DNA from: Sparassis latifolia
Taxonomy: Eukaryota > Basidiomycota > Agaricomycetes > Polyporales > Sparassidaceae
DNA length: 64,000 nucleotides
Assembly: GCA_018466975.1 (NCBI GenBank)
Contig: CM031560.1
Span: 1,922,001-1,986,000, forward strand
Reading direction: 5' to 3'
Positions within the stretch are counted from its first letter, which is position 1. Each line of letters begins with the position of its first letter. The translations under genes were made by a program, and so were the position numbers. Under the pieces are notes generated by a model. It was not told where the DNA came from. It ran no database searches and saw only the letters and a list, made by a program, of their open reading frames with translations. Shown in pieces: positions 26,159 through 38,648 of this stretch.

Positions 26159-28212
26159 ATGTGTACGTCAAGCTGGTCTGCGGCACTGGGGGCTCTGGTA
26201 GTTCTACCTTCTTTTATGTTTGCCCTGCCCCTCCAGGTCTCAAATGAGGGGGGAAGTGTTAACAGAACAGGAGTTGTCATCCCTTTTCTACGCCAGGCTG
26301 ATGTACCACGAGACATGCAAGAAATATTGGCTGGATCCGTTGGTTTGGGAGATTACGCCGACTTGTGAGTGCTTCCAGCAATTATGCAATAGTATTCGAA
26401 CGTTATGTGCCTGGCAGTTACTACACCGTTTCAGTGCAAATAGGCACTACGACAACTGCACTGGACCTGGGTGAAGTAGTTCTCAGGTATACCATGATTT
26501 CAATTGACACGCTAGCAGACACAGGTTCCAGCGATTTGTGGGTCATATCAGAGGCATGTCATACGAAGACCTGCCGAAGCTCGACCTCTCCTGCATACTC
26601 TACGTCGTTGTTTGATCCCCTCGGTCCAAGTATGAACATCTCGTACGGTGACTCCAAAACCAGTACCTACGCTGCGGGCCCCGTCGGTCTTGACACAGTC
26701 TCTGTGGCGGGAATTTCCATGTCTGAACAACCTTTCGCGGCGATCAACAGAACGAACAATGCTGCGGTGTCTAATGGAGCGGCTGGTTTGCTTGGGCTTG
26801 GTTTTCCTTCGGAGAGGTACATTGCAGCCAGAATTGTCATACAGTACTGACCAGGAATTGTCCGCCTGTAGCTCCATTCAGTCTTCTGTCATTAACGCGA
26901 AGGTACTTGGTCCTTCCTCCAACATAGCGCCCTTTGATATTGATCTACCACGCAGTTTAATTCACCTGCTACGACTGATACCTTGATATCCAACATAGGG
27001 AAATACGGGCCATTTGTATCTCGATTAGTGATGTCTGGTGTTATTGACCAGCCCATGTTTGCGGTGGGTGGGACAGTGAAAACGTTACAACCGTGGCATG
27101 ACCTGTCTTCTCAGATCACTCTGCAACGTGATACTGTTGACGTGAGTGGGCACGGTGCAATTACGATCGGTCAATTGCCAACTGGAGTGGACAACTCTTC
27201 TATCACATGGGTCCCAGTTCGTCTTTATGCTCCTCGTGATGGCGGTATAAAACCCCCGACATTCGCAGTCCACGAAGTCTATCCCCTGTATGTCCTCTGT
27301 CCACTCCTCTGGAAAAAGGCTTCCCTAAGTCAACCCACAGTCGCTGGGAAGCGCCCTTGGACGGCGTCTTCCTCGATGGTGTGCAACTTCCAGCTTCTGC
27401 TGTGCAGCCTGACGGTGTTTCTTCATCGTCTACATCCGCGCTCATTGACACTGTAGGTTGAGTCTACCCGAATTACTGAATGATAGCCAATCACCCTGTT
27501 TTTGACAGGGAAACTCACTCATTCGCGGTCCCAGTGATGTCGTCACGGACATCCTGTCCACCGTATCCCCGGCATACGCATCGAATCTCCATTCGAAGGC
27601 GACGTTCCCGTGCACAACCCCGCATACACTCGCCTTCAAGATCGGCGGCAACATGTTCTCCGTCGACCCGCGTGACTTCGTCGCACAGGCACAGAACAAG
27701 TCCGGAGACGCCAAGATGTGCGTGGCGAGCAGGGTGGTTTCGACGGATCCTCCCAGGTACGGCTCCCTTTTTAGCTGGAGCCTCGGAGTTCCGTTCTTGA
27801 AGTCGAACCTTGTGGTATTCTACTACGGTAACTTGACGCATCCCTCTGTTGATCCCCCTCGCATCGGATTCGTGTCGAGGGTACCGGGCAATGCGCCCAC
27901 CTTACTCGAAGAGGCTGTTGATAGGGCCCAACAACACAGCGGCATTTTCTCGAGTATGCGTGACACTCATTGCTATCATGTCCGGGTACTGATGGGACTC
28001 ACTGTCTGGTAGGTACCCGGGAAGCAGCACCTACTGCGACCACGATGATCACTGTCGCAACGTCGACCGCCGACCAGACGCCGCTGTTCTTGCACAGGAA
28101 AATGGCGCTGTCGTCTTCTGCGTCCAGTACGCGCCAGAGCATGTTTAGAGGCTTCTGGTCCGCGGTGGTATCTACTGTCAGCTTTATATCTTATCACAAT
28201 TTACGAACATAA
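26159..28212 (+). CDS. Secreted aspartic protease (family A1, pepsin-like)
   Basis: The frame starts at ATG 26159 with a signal peptide (MCTSSWSAALGALVVLPSFM, then FALPLQ), followed by a propeptide-like stretch. The first catalytic motif is restored across an intron: TTTALDL-DTGSSDLWVISE. A flap-like segment is FDPLGPSMNISYGDSKTSTY. The second catalytic motif, ALIDT-GNSLI, is also split by an intron (GTAGGTTG...TTGACAG near 27451-27509). Late conserved parts include RIGFVSRV. Roughly 560-600 residues in eight or more exons, ending at 28212. The protein is longer than pepsin because of a Thr/Ser-rich tail and a weakly hydrophobic end, which might mean wall or membrane retention. The role is extracellular or vacuolar proteolysis; the substrate is unknown. 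Some exon limits between 26815 and 27000 are uncertain. Confidence 0.85.
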
Positions 28213-28535
28213 TTCATGATGACAATCTCCATCCTTGAATCGGGAAAGCAGTGAATTCGTATGTATTATGTCAAAGAGTGTAAGGTTTTTGAGGATTAAG
28301 TCTCGTTCCAATGACTGTAAGTAAAGAGATTGGTCACTCGGCCAAGAAAAACCACAAAGTAGTATTATCCGTAGGCTGAGGTCGGAAAAGTGAGCACCAC
28401 GACATTTCATACGATTGAGATCGAACTTGCCGTGCACCACACAAAGGAGCAGGAAGGTTGCATGTAAGTTGCGCGATTAACGAATTACAAAAATTTACAG
28501 CCTGGAGGTGGAGAAGAGTCGAATCTGGTCGTGTA
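28213..28535. other. Convergent 3' spacer
   Basis: 323 bp lie between the ends of the protease gene and the F-box gene. Nothing beyond presumed 3' UTRs was seen. Confidence 0.5.
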
Positions 28536-30329
28536 TCAGGCTGAAACGATGGGCAGTCGCTTTTGCGAGGGTCGGTCCTTCGCCGCGCTCGCATGCCACT
28601 CTCTTTCCTGCCTCCGCACCCGTCCCATCTCACGCACCAGCCTGCGCAGCTGTTCCCATTGTTGATGTTCCTCCTCGTCTGGGTCGTCTTCGTCCGCGCC
28701 AGCCGCGTCATGCAACTCCTTCTTACCCCACGCAGAATGGACATGACGCAACTGTGGGAAGAGATCGGAGAGAAAGCCACCCAGAGTGACCATATCCTCG
28801 CCGATCCGCGACGTGCCGGTCGACAACAAGAGCAGCTTGCCGTTGGTAACGCCGCCCCCCGGCCGTTGTTCGCTGTACGTATCTACGATCTCCGAGACGT
28901 CCGTGTCGAATACCAGGGCAAGGTGCTCCAGGGCAGGGCAATGCTGCGCAAGGGGGATCAGTCCTTTCAGCGTAACGCCGAGTGTGTCCAGCTCCCTGCG
29001 CCAATCCGTGCCCAGCTCAAGCGTGTGGATCTTTGGCCATGCCAGCGCGAGATCCTTGATAAACGCGTTGTCGAGCTCCAGGGGGCAGCGCCATTGGATT
29101 TTGCAGTCAAACATGTCCTTCAGCGCGAGGAGCGGGCGAAGGCGGTCTCCGGTAATAGTATAGCTGCTCTGGAAACGCGGGCTCCCCAGTCCGCACGACA
29201 TGGAAATGGACCGGAGCGACTTGCGGGCGCTGATGGTCGTCGTGAATTCCTGCACTTCCGCTGCTGTGGGAGGCACCAGCACGAGGGCCTGCAAGCTCTC
29301 CAGCTGTGTGGACTGGATAGACTCGATGAACAAGCGGACGCTGCTCAAATCATGTGAATAGAGCGTAAGCAACCGTAGGGCGGGGAACATAACATCAGAT
29401 ACTGCGCTGTGGATAGGCAGCAAGGATCCGTCCGTGTCAACGAACTTGTCTGAGCGTATGCACAGCTTTTCAAGTGTGGGGAGGTGTGCAAGATGGACTG
29501 CAGCTTCGATGGACATGTATGTGTCATTGGCTTGGAAGAGGTGGACTGTCCGGAGGGACCGGTGATTGAGAACGACCTTTGAAGTTGTTGCTGCGATGTT
29601 TGGGATAAATGGACATATAGCGGTGAGATGCTGTAAGGACGGGGAATTGTTCCCAAAGTCTTCCACAGCCTTGTCGAGGTCCACAGCCAACGTGGTGTCG
29701 AACTCAGCCATGGTGAAGATCGCCATGTCTGTCACCTTCGGATTTAACAAGAGCCGGAGGTGAGCCAGGTCATTCGCAGGGTCTTTGGAACATTGTGTCC
29801 ATTCAAACCGGCGCAAATTTGGCAGGAAGGACCGACCATTCCGAATCCTGTATAGTGTACCGAATACGTCTTCTTCAACGCGCATAGCGTACAAACAACT
29901 AGGAGGCCATAATGGGGTTCGACTCGGAGTCGTGCGATGACAGAGCGACTTGATGCGGGCAGCATAGGACAGGAACCGTTCCCAGTCGTCAGGACTAGGT
30001 TCTCTCACCAACGACTATATGACACAATTACTAGGTAAGACGTTGCGAATGTGCAAGAAAAATCGTACCACAGTATGCATGCCGTTGGTGTCGCACTCCT
30101 CCGTCCAGACATCAGGAGGGAAGCATCTGACCAATGGTCCAATGTTCGGTTGCCAGTACCATAAAACATCTAGAGCAATATCATGGAAGCTACGACACGT
30201 CACGGAAAGCGCGGTGAGAGTTTGGAGACCGTCCCAATCCTCCGTGTATATCAGCTCAAATATGATGCACAAGAGCTCCGGGAGCTGTAAGCATCTGTGC
30301 ATGGTTTCTAATGAGAATGCCAAGAACAT
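28536..30329 (-). CDS. F-box protein of basidiomycete type
   Basis: There are two exons: 30329 to about 30065, then about 30017 to 28536, joined by a GTACGA...ATATAG intron to give HTV-SLVREPSPDDWERF. The start may be ATG 30329 or 30302 (MHRCLQLPELLCIIFELIY). The N-terminus is a recognisable F-box (LPELLCIIFELI, then LTALSVTCRSFHDIALDVLWYWQPN). The remaining 490 residues carry irregular Leu-rich units (FLPNLRRFEWTQC, SPSLQHLTAIC, LPTLEKLCIRSD, FPALRLLTLYSHD) and an acidic, Glu/Arg-rich C-terminus (GADEDDPDEEEHQQWEQL). It is predicted to be a substrate adaptor of an SCF ubiquitin ligase. The architecture matches the F-box gene at 18.9-20.5 kb, but no close sequence similarity is evident, so they are family members and not a recent duplicate pair. 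Confidence 0.8.
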
Positions 30330-32680
30330 TAATGATGGGGCGACAGAGATTGGACTGTCCCGTCATACCTGAATGGCTCTGTTTGCGTTACTACACGCTC
30401 GAAACAAGTGACAAGCACAGCTTAACCGCCGTTGTGAGGACTTGATCACTACTCGCAGTAGATCTTAATTAAGAAAGGTGATTACAATCAACAGGTCGGT
30501 CTGAATATTGCGCGTTGGCAAGTGTTAGGGAAGCTTGATTGTTTTGCAGACTGGATGACGGACGGAATCGAGTGGGAGCGACGCGTGACACTACACCGTG
30601 ACGGTGACGCGACGCGTCGACGAGCGCAAGATCGCGCCATGGTTAACTGAATATGCCGATGTGCATGCGAAGAGTTTTGAATCTGCACCCGATGGTGATA
30701 AAGCGACATGCTTTACTTGAACAAACATCTACAACCTATTCTGCATACCGACTTCCAGCTGGTCCAACTCCCCGTCGCTCGGCCCTTGTAAAAGCTGTCG
30801 GTTATGAGGCTTGAGCGGAATTCGCGGATGATTGAGCGAGAAGGGGAAGCGGGCACAAAACATGCTGGTCGAGTGCCGGTCCGTTGGGGAATATGGAAAG
30901 AACAGCTAATACCTACAAAGACACCGTATGACTTCCATCCGAGCATGGTGGACCTACTATGTACAGCCTGGCAGTGGAATATCGAGATCGGGGCACAGTC
31001 TAGCGCATAAAGCACACTGCAGTGACATTCATCCGAACAGGCCCCCAACGAAACGCGCTTCTCTCCATCAAGCCCTCCGCAGCTTGCGGCACGAAAACTT
31101 TCAGGGTGGGCGCGCCGCACGCGCCTCGAACGCACGAGCGAGAAAGTCTCCTCGCCGCTCAAGTCGGACTCGAGGTCGTAGTTCCTACAGTGCCTGGCCG
31201 CAAGAGGGTGATCTCCCGAGGATCCGGGCCGGCTTCCGGGAGCCCATGTTTCGCCGAGAATGTGCCAGAGGGATCGCTGGTGTTGGATGTGGACGAGACA
31301 GAGCCGTAGCGACCTATCCTTTGTCCGAGATTACACCAAGAAGACGCAGAGCCCAGAAGACCATGCACACACAGCGGTGCCCCGAAGACGAGCCAATTTC
31401 CGCCTTCTCGTCTGGAAATAAGATGTACATCTTGGCAAATGCGGTCAGCAATCCACTATAGGGTCTAGTTGCACTTATGAAGACGGTCCGTCTCCCGACG
31501 CTGACTGACAATGTGACGGAAAGTCAGGCCGTCGGAACCCCTTCTACAAGTTCTAGCAGCCACGGGACAGGCATTACGCTACTGTGCAGCCAACGTTAAC
31601 GTTAACATCGCATCTGACATCATCGAGTACAGACTCACTACGTCGCATGAACACTGGTCACTGACGCAATCTGTGCATGTCACTTGCGAGCCAGCGAAAG
31701 TGACCACGAGCAATTAGCTCAAGCTTCGTTTTGCATTCCGGTCACTGGGGTCGCGGACCCTGTTCGGCCGCTCAGCGTACGCAATGCACACCGCGGCTGG
31801 CCACCCGCACCTCCGCGCCGCACCCAGGTAGACCCGTGAACCGAAAGTTGATGGACCTTGCAGTACGCACAGAAGCGGCGACGCAGATCGCGGACGCATT
31901 ACATCATGGCCACGCACCCCCCGCGACGGTGCAGCGGAAGTGCGGGTCCCAGCCGTTCGGGTCGTCCCCGCCGAGGTACGCACCCTCCGTTACCGTTTGC
32001 CGCAACTGCCCAGCGCAAAAGCGCGAACAGAGACTGGACGGGCGAATCATCGGAGCAACATCGCGAGCGAGGCACAGAGGCTAGCCTGGTCCGTTCCGAC
32101 TCTCCTGGTACCTTCTCGCGCGCGAACAGCCAGAGTCTATTAGTGGGATTAAAGGGAGGCTTCGCCCCCCCTGGCCTGGCGTGTACGGTCCATACCAGGC
32201 TCGTCTGCCACTGTCCCGTGCTCGCACTCGTACAGCACTATCACGGCACCTATGCTGTCACTGGCACAGAAGGTGAGTATAGCGGTCAGGCTGGGGCGTC
32301 AGCATGTACAACCTTAAGTTACAGTGCTCGCGGAACAGGTCCTGCGAGAACGCGAAGGCGGAGGGCAGGTTCGGCACACGCCTGCCGCCCGCATCACCAG
32401 ACGTCATTCCAGAGCGGGGCGCTTGGCAACTCGGAATCCTGGGTGACGGGTGACGACAATATGCTGTAAACGACGTGGGCTGGGCGATCCAAGCATGCAT
32501 AGGATGACAAGGAGAACGCACCAGCTTGAGCATCAGCGTCCACCAGCCAGGGCCTCCAGCACGACAGACGTACGCAGGGAAGATAGCGACAGACAGCGTG
32601 TGCGCACCCGGAGCCTTCTGCATCAAGGTCCCTGGCGTGGACAGAGGGTGGGGGTTGCCTGACTGGTGTTTCGTTCCTCC
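30330..32680. other. Gene-poor region, no supported gene
   Basis: The left part of the gene-poor tract. Reading frames exist on both strands (the longest is 203 codons, plus 31858-32469) but are Arg/Ser/Ala/Cys-rich and overlap each other antisense, as expected from GC-rich non-coding DNA. The tandem motif AACGTTAACGTTAAC lies near 31594. No transposon proteins were recognised. Confidence 0.5.
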
Positions 32681-32686
32681 GGAGAT

Positions 32687-32775
32687 GCTGTGTGGCCGAG
32701 TGGTCGCGGTGCTACTATGTATATCGATGCTGGAAGGAGCGGGATTCGAAGCTCCGCGATTCAATGGTTCTGCTC
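32687..32775 (+). ncRNA. tRNA-like RNA polymerase III promoter (degenerate tRNA or SINE head)
   Basis: An A-box-like TGGCCGAGTGG is followed about 60 bases later by a B-box-like GATTCGAAGCT (9 of 11 to GGTTCGANNCC). This is the spacing of a class with a long variable arm (Ser/Leu/Tyr type). No complementary acceptor stem could be folded and the T stem is imperfect, so this is not called as a functional tRNA. Confidence 0.3.
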
Positions 32776-32989
32776 CGCGAGTAAGTACGTTCTAGGCTTC
32801 CAGCTGTCCAGGACGGCGAGGGGAAGGGCACAGCGACATCCCCGCAGCCTTCGTTCTATCTGCCGGAGGTGTCGCACGTCATCCTCTCAATGGACCGCGA
32901 GCTCTTGATTAGCGAGTGAGGAATTGTAGCGACCGCTTGTCGCCATCCACTATGGGGCATCCGACGCTTGCCGAGTGTCTACTGGGTGA

Positions 32990-33560
32990 GAAATTTGTCT
33001 TCCACGAGCCTGAATGGCGGGCAGTACGTAGCCTGCTGTAACGGTGAGGCCTAATGCCGGTAAGGAATGCCGACTGATCTCCGAGCAGGGGAACAACCGC
33101 GTCCAGCAATATTAAAGTGTCCTAGAAACCCCAACGGACGCCACAGCATCATGTCAGCTCGAACGAGTGTGTCGCTGGGAAGTATGTGTCAGACCACGCA
33201 CCCCGCGTTCCCTGGGCTCTGACAGACCAGGACACCGATGGGCCAAGGCCCCGCGCGTGCGAACCTTAGCCCATAATCCCGCGAACTTCGCCGCCGAAAG
33301 CTTGTGCAGCAACACCAGGGAACGCCATTTCACGACACCCGCCAAACCGCTTTCGGTGCCGTACAGCGCGAAGCACTCGCACAAGGAGTATGATCGATAA
33401 TCGCAGACACTTACGCAAGATTCTCGCACATACAGTAGGCTAGAACACGCCTCATCGACGGGGGCGCCGTAACAGCAGACGGCAGTACGCAGCCCGCGCA
33501 AACGCGGTGAGATTTCGTGCGCGGTGGACCAGCGCAGCAGACCACGAAGAGCGCATGGAC
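32990..33560. repeat. Diverged direct repeat, copy 1
   Basis: About 560 bp resembling the copy at about 33805-34385. The best-conserved blocks are the stretch starting CCTGAATGGCGGGCAGTACG at 33008, the block around GTGTCGCTGGGAAGTATGTG near 33168, and the segment near 33405-33540 including TTCTCGCACATACAG. The offset to copy 2 is about 805-840 bp and varies, so indels have accumulated. Confidence 0.75.
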
Positions 33561-33804
33561 ATGTTTCGATGTCTTCTCGTCGCAGCAACGTTCTTTAATT
33601 GGGCAGCGCATCAAGACGTATCTGAAGAGAAATCAATCACGAGGGGAAGTTTCACCACCGAAAGGAACAACGCTGACCGCATTGTACATCGCAGTGATGA
33701 GATCCTGCACCTGCGGCAGTTGGCGGCATCAAGTAACCGTAGCGCTGAGCGGGGCGGATATTTGCTCGCCGCACGTAGCCGTAGTACGTACGGCCTGACG
33801 CCAG

Positions 33805-34385
33805 CAAGGGGAACGAGCCTGAATGGCGGGCAGTACGTAGCCTGCTGTAACGGTGAGGACTAATGCCGGTAAGAGGATGCCGACTGATCTCCGAGCAGGC
33901 GAACAACCGTGTCCAGCAGTGTTAGTGTTCTAGAAACTTTAACAGACACAACAGCATCTTGTCAGCTCGAATGAGTGCGTCGCTGGGAGGTATGTGTCAG
34001 ACCTATCACACAAGACACACCACTCGTCTGGCCCTGTACCCCGCATTACCTGGGCTCTGACAGACCGACATACTGAGGAGCGCAGAACCTGGAATTCTGC
34101 AAACCTCTCTGTAGAAAGCTTGTGTAGCAGAGCAGGGAAGTACGCACGGACGACGTATTTCAAAGTCGCGCCGCGACGCCCACCAACCCGTTTGCGGTGC
34201 CATGCTGAACGAAGCAAGTCTTGCACAAGCAAGTACTGTGTTCGATGATCACAGCGCACTACGCAAGTTTCTCGCACATACAGCGCGCGCCTGCAGACGC
34301 GGCCGCCGGAATAGTAGACCCCGCACAAACGCGGGGAGTCCTAGTCGTCTCGAGCGCGGTGGACGGCCGCGCGGGGGCAGTAGGC
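33805..34385. repeat. Diverged direct repeat, copy 2
   Basis: The partner of the 32990-33560 unit. The first 90 bp (GAGCCTGAATGGCGGGCAGT onward) are nearly identical to copy 1, and similarity then falls in steps. A gap of about 245 bp separates the copies. In both, the minus strand keeps an open frame with related peptides (LLYVRESCV / ALYVRETCV and LLHKLSAAKFAG / LLHKLSTERFAE), which may mean the repeat comes from a coding sequence. Confidence 0.75.
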
Positions 34386-35678
34386 GCTGATCCGAGGACA
34401 GACGGCATTTCGAGCAGGGACGCCACAGGAGCGCACGGTATGGATGAGAACGTGGCATAATGCATGTCGCATCGAGTATGTCGGGTCCAAGCGCCAGCAT
34501 TCCCTCATATACCGCAGAAGATGCCGCTGACGTTTGACGTTGATATCCGGGATGGGAGGATCACGAACCTGCGATGGCCCCTATGAGGACGAGGGCATAC
34601 CATATCATATCAGATACACGTCCGACGAAACAGACGGCAGAAGGTGATCAGACGCACCACGGCGGCCTTGTACAAGAAGCTCCATGGAGCTTCGTAGGCG
34701 CGGCTGAATAAACTTGTGCGCTCATGTAATTCCGAGAGGACGTGTAACGAGCGTCACCCCGCACTGAAGTACTGAAGCACGGTAAATGAATGCGGGACAT
34801 CGACTCCGCACGGCGCTGCGCAGGCCTTATTGCGGGGAGGAGGCGCCATCCCCACAGCGCGTGCCATAGGCGCACGCCATAACTGGAGTGGGGCTTCCTG
34901 GACGCGGGTACCGCTGCATCCACGCCACACCCAGCCAGAGCCCCTCCTAGCTAGATCTTAGGCATGCGCTGCATTAATAGATACCAGGCCGCGGCACCCT
35001 GCGCCTCCCCTGCCACCTCGTGTCCTCGTCCAAGTAAATTAAATGGGTATCATCGCGCCATGGGGTGGCGAGGCGCCTCTGGCAGGGGAAGTGTGGGGTA
35101 GCTGGCCAGGCCAGCCATACCGGGTTTCAGGAAACTAGACGGGTTCGCGGTCAATCAGGCTTACGGGGAGGCGGTGGATCGTGATGCGAGTACGAGTGTC
35201 GAGATAATCTTTGGGCTTCTGTGCCACCCTGAGGGCTGCGACGTGTGCAGTACAGCGCTGGAGCGCGCGCCTGCGCAGGTCACAGGGACACGCAGTGCAG
35301 GAAGCCTGTGCAAAAGGTGGGCCGTAGGTGGGGAGCTCAGACGTAGAGGTGTTACGGTAATGTTACGGCACCCCGGTGCCACCTCGGTCATCGAATGCAC
35401 TGGGGCATGAGATCTGAGACTAGGTACCGGTCGCAATCAACGAGACAGCATTAGAGAGAATATCGTGAGTCACGGTCAGGACGCGCGCCGCCACACACGC
35501 CTCCCCGCAGAGTGAGCGCGCTCGGATTGTGATCGAGCACATGGCCGTGGGTCCTCGCGCACACGCTTCCCTCGAGACAAGCAGCAGGAGAAGGCACCGG
35601 CCTGCGAACGCCACGCGCGAGCGACGTCGAAGTCGAAGCCACACACGGAACGACCTGGACTCGATTCGAATTGATCTC

Positions 35679-36057
35679 TCAGAGTGACAGCTCCGGTGCT
35701 TCGCCAAGTGGAGCTCCACCACCAGACAACATGTTCTGGACGAACGTCGTGTCAAGCTGCAGGGCGTGCCGGTCAGGCAGCGAAGGTTCTGGCTGAGAAA
35801 CATACGGCATGCGCGACGCTGAGTTAAAACAAAGCTCGATCTGCGTAACGTTATGCTTGCAGGGGATCGATGACGATGTGGCAGAAGACAATCTGCGGTA
35901 AATTACCGCGATTCGAAGAGAGCTGCCGATGGCACAGGGAGAGCGGTAAGCGGCAGCGAACGATCTATCGCATCGGGCGAGTCAGATGGGGGCACTCACC
36001 AGGTCGACGCACGTCGTGCAGCACATTCATCCACTTTCGTTCAGCCACTGTCAATGG
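35679..36057 (-). CDS. Candidate gene fragment, two exons, function unknown
   Basis: After a CAG acceptor at 36060-36058, the minus strand reads PLTVAERKWMNVLHDVRRP, then a good GTGAGT donor at 35999. Splicing to CAG at 35821-35819 keeps the frame and gives SRMPYVSQPEPSLPDRHALQ followed by LDTTFVQNMLSGGG...ELSL and TGA 35681-35679. Both pieces look like ordinary protein, unlike the arginine-rich frames around them. No 5' exon was found and no family was recognised, so this may be a remnant. Confidence 0.3.
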
Positions 36058-37188
36058 CTGGGTGACGTCACCGTGCCTCGACCGGGCCCGTCAGCTACCG
36101 CTCTCAGGATGAGAACTTGAAGCCCTTGGCGGACAAAGAACGCAGAAGCTCCCTTGAGAACCCACACAATTAATCCTAGCTACCCCACTGGTCATCTCGT
36201 CACATGCGCCTCTCAATTATTGTTGGCTCAGCCGCCCAACGCTGCCTCCTGCACAGAGCCCAGAGCCCGCACGCGCTCCTGTGGCTGCGACATTAATTGT
36301 AGAGAACGCACGGAGAGACACCCAGATCGCCTTCTGCATACAATACCACGATCTAGGGGCCCAACAGCTGCAGACGCCCTCCATCGGTGGGTGGAAACAC
36401 GGAGACGGACGGAGCATCGCGAGTCTCGCAGCCACCGTATGTAGTAGGCAGGCTCGACGTACCACCAGAATGCTGCTGTAAGATCGCCGGACGAATGACC
36501 TGTCAACTGACCGCGCGCCCTTCCACTTCGAGCCACGATGGGGAGGCCGGAGACGACTAAGGCTCCCCCCATTCCGCATCCTCCATAAGCTGGCATTAAT
36601 CGCAGGAAGCCGGCCAGAACGAGCATAGCGGCGAGCGTACGGGGCACCACGAAGAGTGATCGCGTGGACGAACTCCAGTTACAATATACACAACATACAA
36701 TATACAGTAGCCCGGTGACACTATACTCGCGCAGATACAGGATAATGAACAACAGTAATAGTACCCTCGACCCGCCGCAGCGAGGAAAACGGCTAACTAC
36801 GCGCCAGACCGCTAGAGTACGAGCTGCCTCAAAAGGCGGGCCAGCCGCAGGGTCATACGAAGAACACCGCGCGAACGAACGAATCCCTCAGGTGGAAGGA
36901 TCCGGGGCAGGCAGACTTGAATGACGTTGATGAGGTTACGGTTTTTCCCCTTCTCCTATGCTTTCCGTTACGTTACTTTCATGCTCCCTGCTATTCACAT
37001 CATAGACTCCCACTGTTGACATCACTTCCCCACACCCGAACAACGCAGTACTCATGAGACACCGCTGCTTTCATGGCAGCAAAGACATTTCCATTTATCG
37101 ACAACCCCTTACCAGCGCGTATTTACCTACGTTAGAGACTGTTCCTTGGCGCACTTGATCGCCTGCTTGCAGTATAAATACACAGATT

Positions 37189-37204
37189 TCTCTCTCTCTC
37201 TCTC
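37189..37204. repeat. (TC)n microsatellite
   Basis: Eight uninterrupted TC dinucleotides, a few bases after a TATAAATA motif at 37173-37180. No plus-strand gene was found downstream that would make this a promoter. Confidence 0.9.
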
Positions 37205-38648
37205 ACAATATACAGTAGCGTGCACACGACGCGCGGAGGAAGAAGACATGTTGAACAAACTCCCCATCCAATACGAGCAAGCTTGAAGCCCGGCTCGCCC
37301 GAGCACCCCCGCCACTAGAGCTAGCGTGCACATGTTCGCGGGAGACCGCTACTGGCTAGCGACCCTGAGCGTTCATACGTACAGCTAACACCAGCGATCT
37401 CCAACGCCTACGCTAGCGGCGGCCACCCGCGCCCCGCCTGGAACGCCAACCACGCGCCCCACCGCCCGCCGAGGGCTGTGTGCGCAGCGCCGCCCGCCCG
37501 CCGCGTCCCCGGCCCAGCCCCGCCCAGCGCGGAAATCCCTCCTCGGACTCGGGCGCCGCGGCCCGGCGTCCGTCCGCGGAGAGGCGGACGACGATCGGCG
37601 TGTGACGCGCCCCCTGCGCGATCGGGACGCGCGACGGGCAGGGTCGGGACGCAGCTGCGCGCACGACGGAGGAGGGGAGACGACCTCCACTGCCGACGCA
37701 CGCGTCGTACCTCACAGCTAGGCACCACCTAGTAGTAGTACACTCAACGTTCACCGCATTCAATTCGCACTCACCTGCAGGCATCCATCGGGTCACTATT
37801 CAACGATAGAATCTGCATACCACACGCAGCTAACCATTCTCAACGCAATGTCATGCAATGCAACGTCGAGAGAGAGAGCTATTATTACAACCGCCATCGA
37901 TCAGACATTCCGAGTCATAGTCAGGTACGGGAAACGAGCTAATGTCACAAGAACGTTCTCCAACGTCAACCCAATGTCTGAAGAGAGAGAGAGAGAAACG
38001 GAAGGAGAAAAAAAGGAGAGGACAGATCGGAAAGTAGCGTAAAGCCGAACTAATAGTCCACGAGTAAGGTATGCAGCGACGCGACAGGGAGGTATGTGTA
38101 CATGCGAACGATAATCGATAACTGGGGATAGCATTGGCAAGCTGCGATGCGATGCGGGACCGACCACTCACGACACCAGACACCGAAGAAAACGGAAGGG
38201 GAACGGGAGCGAGCGAGGACGAGACGGACGGGCGGGCGTTGTTGTACATATTTACAGGGTGGTGGTACAGAAAGGCGGCAGGCGGGAGTACGATATGCAC
38301 ATTTTAGACGCGGGCCGCGGGCGGGGCGTGCGGCGTAGAGTAACGATGTGGGGGAGACCGGTCCGACGGATACAGACGCGAGACGACGTGGCGTGCGTGC
38401 GCGACAATGCGAGGTGATGCGAGAGCGGATGCGTGATGTGTGGGACGAGGAGACGAGGACGTGTATGGATGAGGTGAATAAGTGTATTGCGCGTCGTGAT
38501 GGCGTGAGGGTATGGCGTCGGGTGGTATCATAAACAGGGTATGCGTACCGCGTGCGCGGCGAAGGAGACAGGAGCGAGCGAACGAGTAAACGTGTCGTGC
38601 GGGGCGATGAGCGCATGGGAGATGGAAATGGGGACGGAGACGAATAGC

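Larger units (their letters stand above)
34386..38648. other. Gene-poor GC-rich region
   Basis: No convincing gene except the small candidate at 35679-36057. A (TC)n microsatellite lies at 37189-37204 and GA tracts near 37870-37880 and 37981-37995. The 14-mer ACAATATACAGTAG occurs at 36697-36710 and again at 37205-37218. The stretch 37390-37690 is extremely C/G-rich, which produces overlapping arginine- and proline-rich frames on both strands. Confidence 0.5.

Noticed and set aside
28563..29357. 264-codon plus-strand ORF
   Set aside because: Antisense to the F-box gene, whose minus-strand frame is continuous over 490 codons with Leu-rich repeats.
30713..31162. 149-codon minus-strand ORF
   Set aside because: Cys/Ser/Arg-rich without motifs and with competing frames on the other strand; treated as chance.
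32687..32775. Functional nuclear tRNA gene
   Set aside because: No acceptor stem and an imperfect T stem could be drawn; kept only as a tRNA-like promoter.
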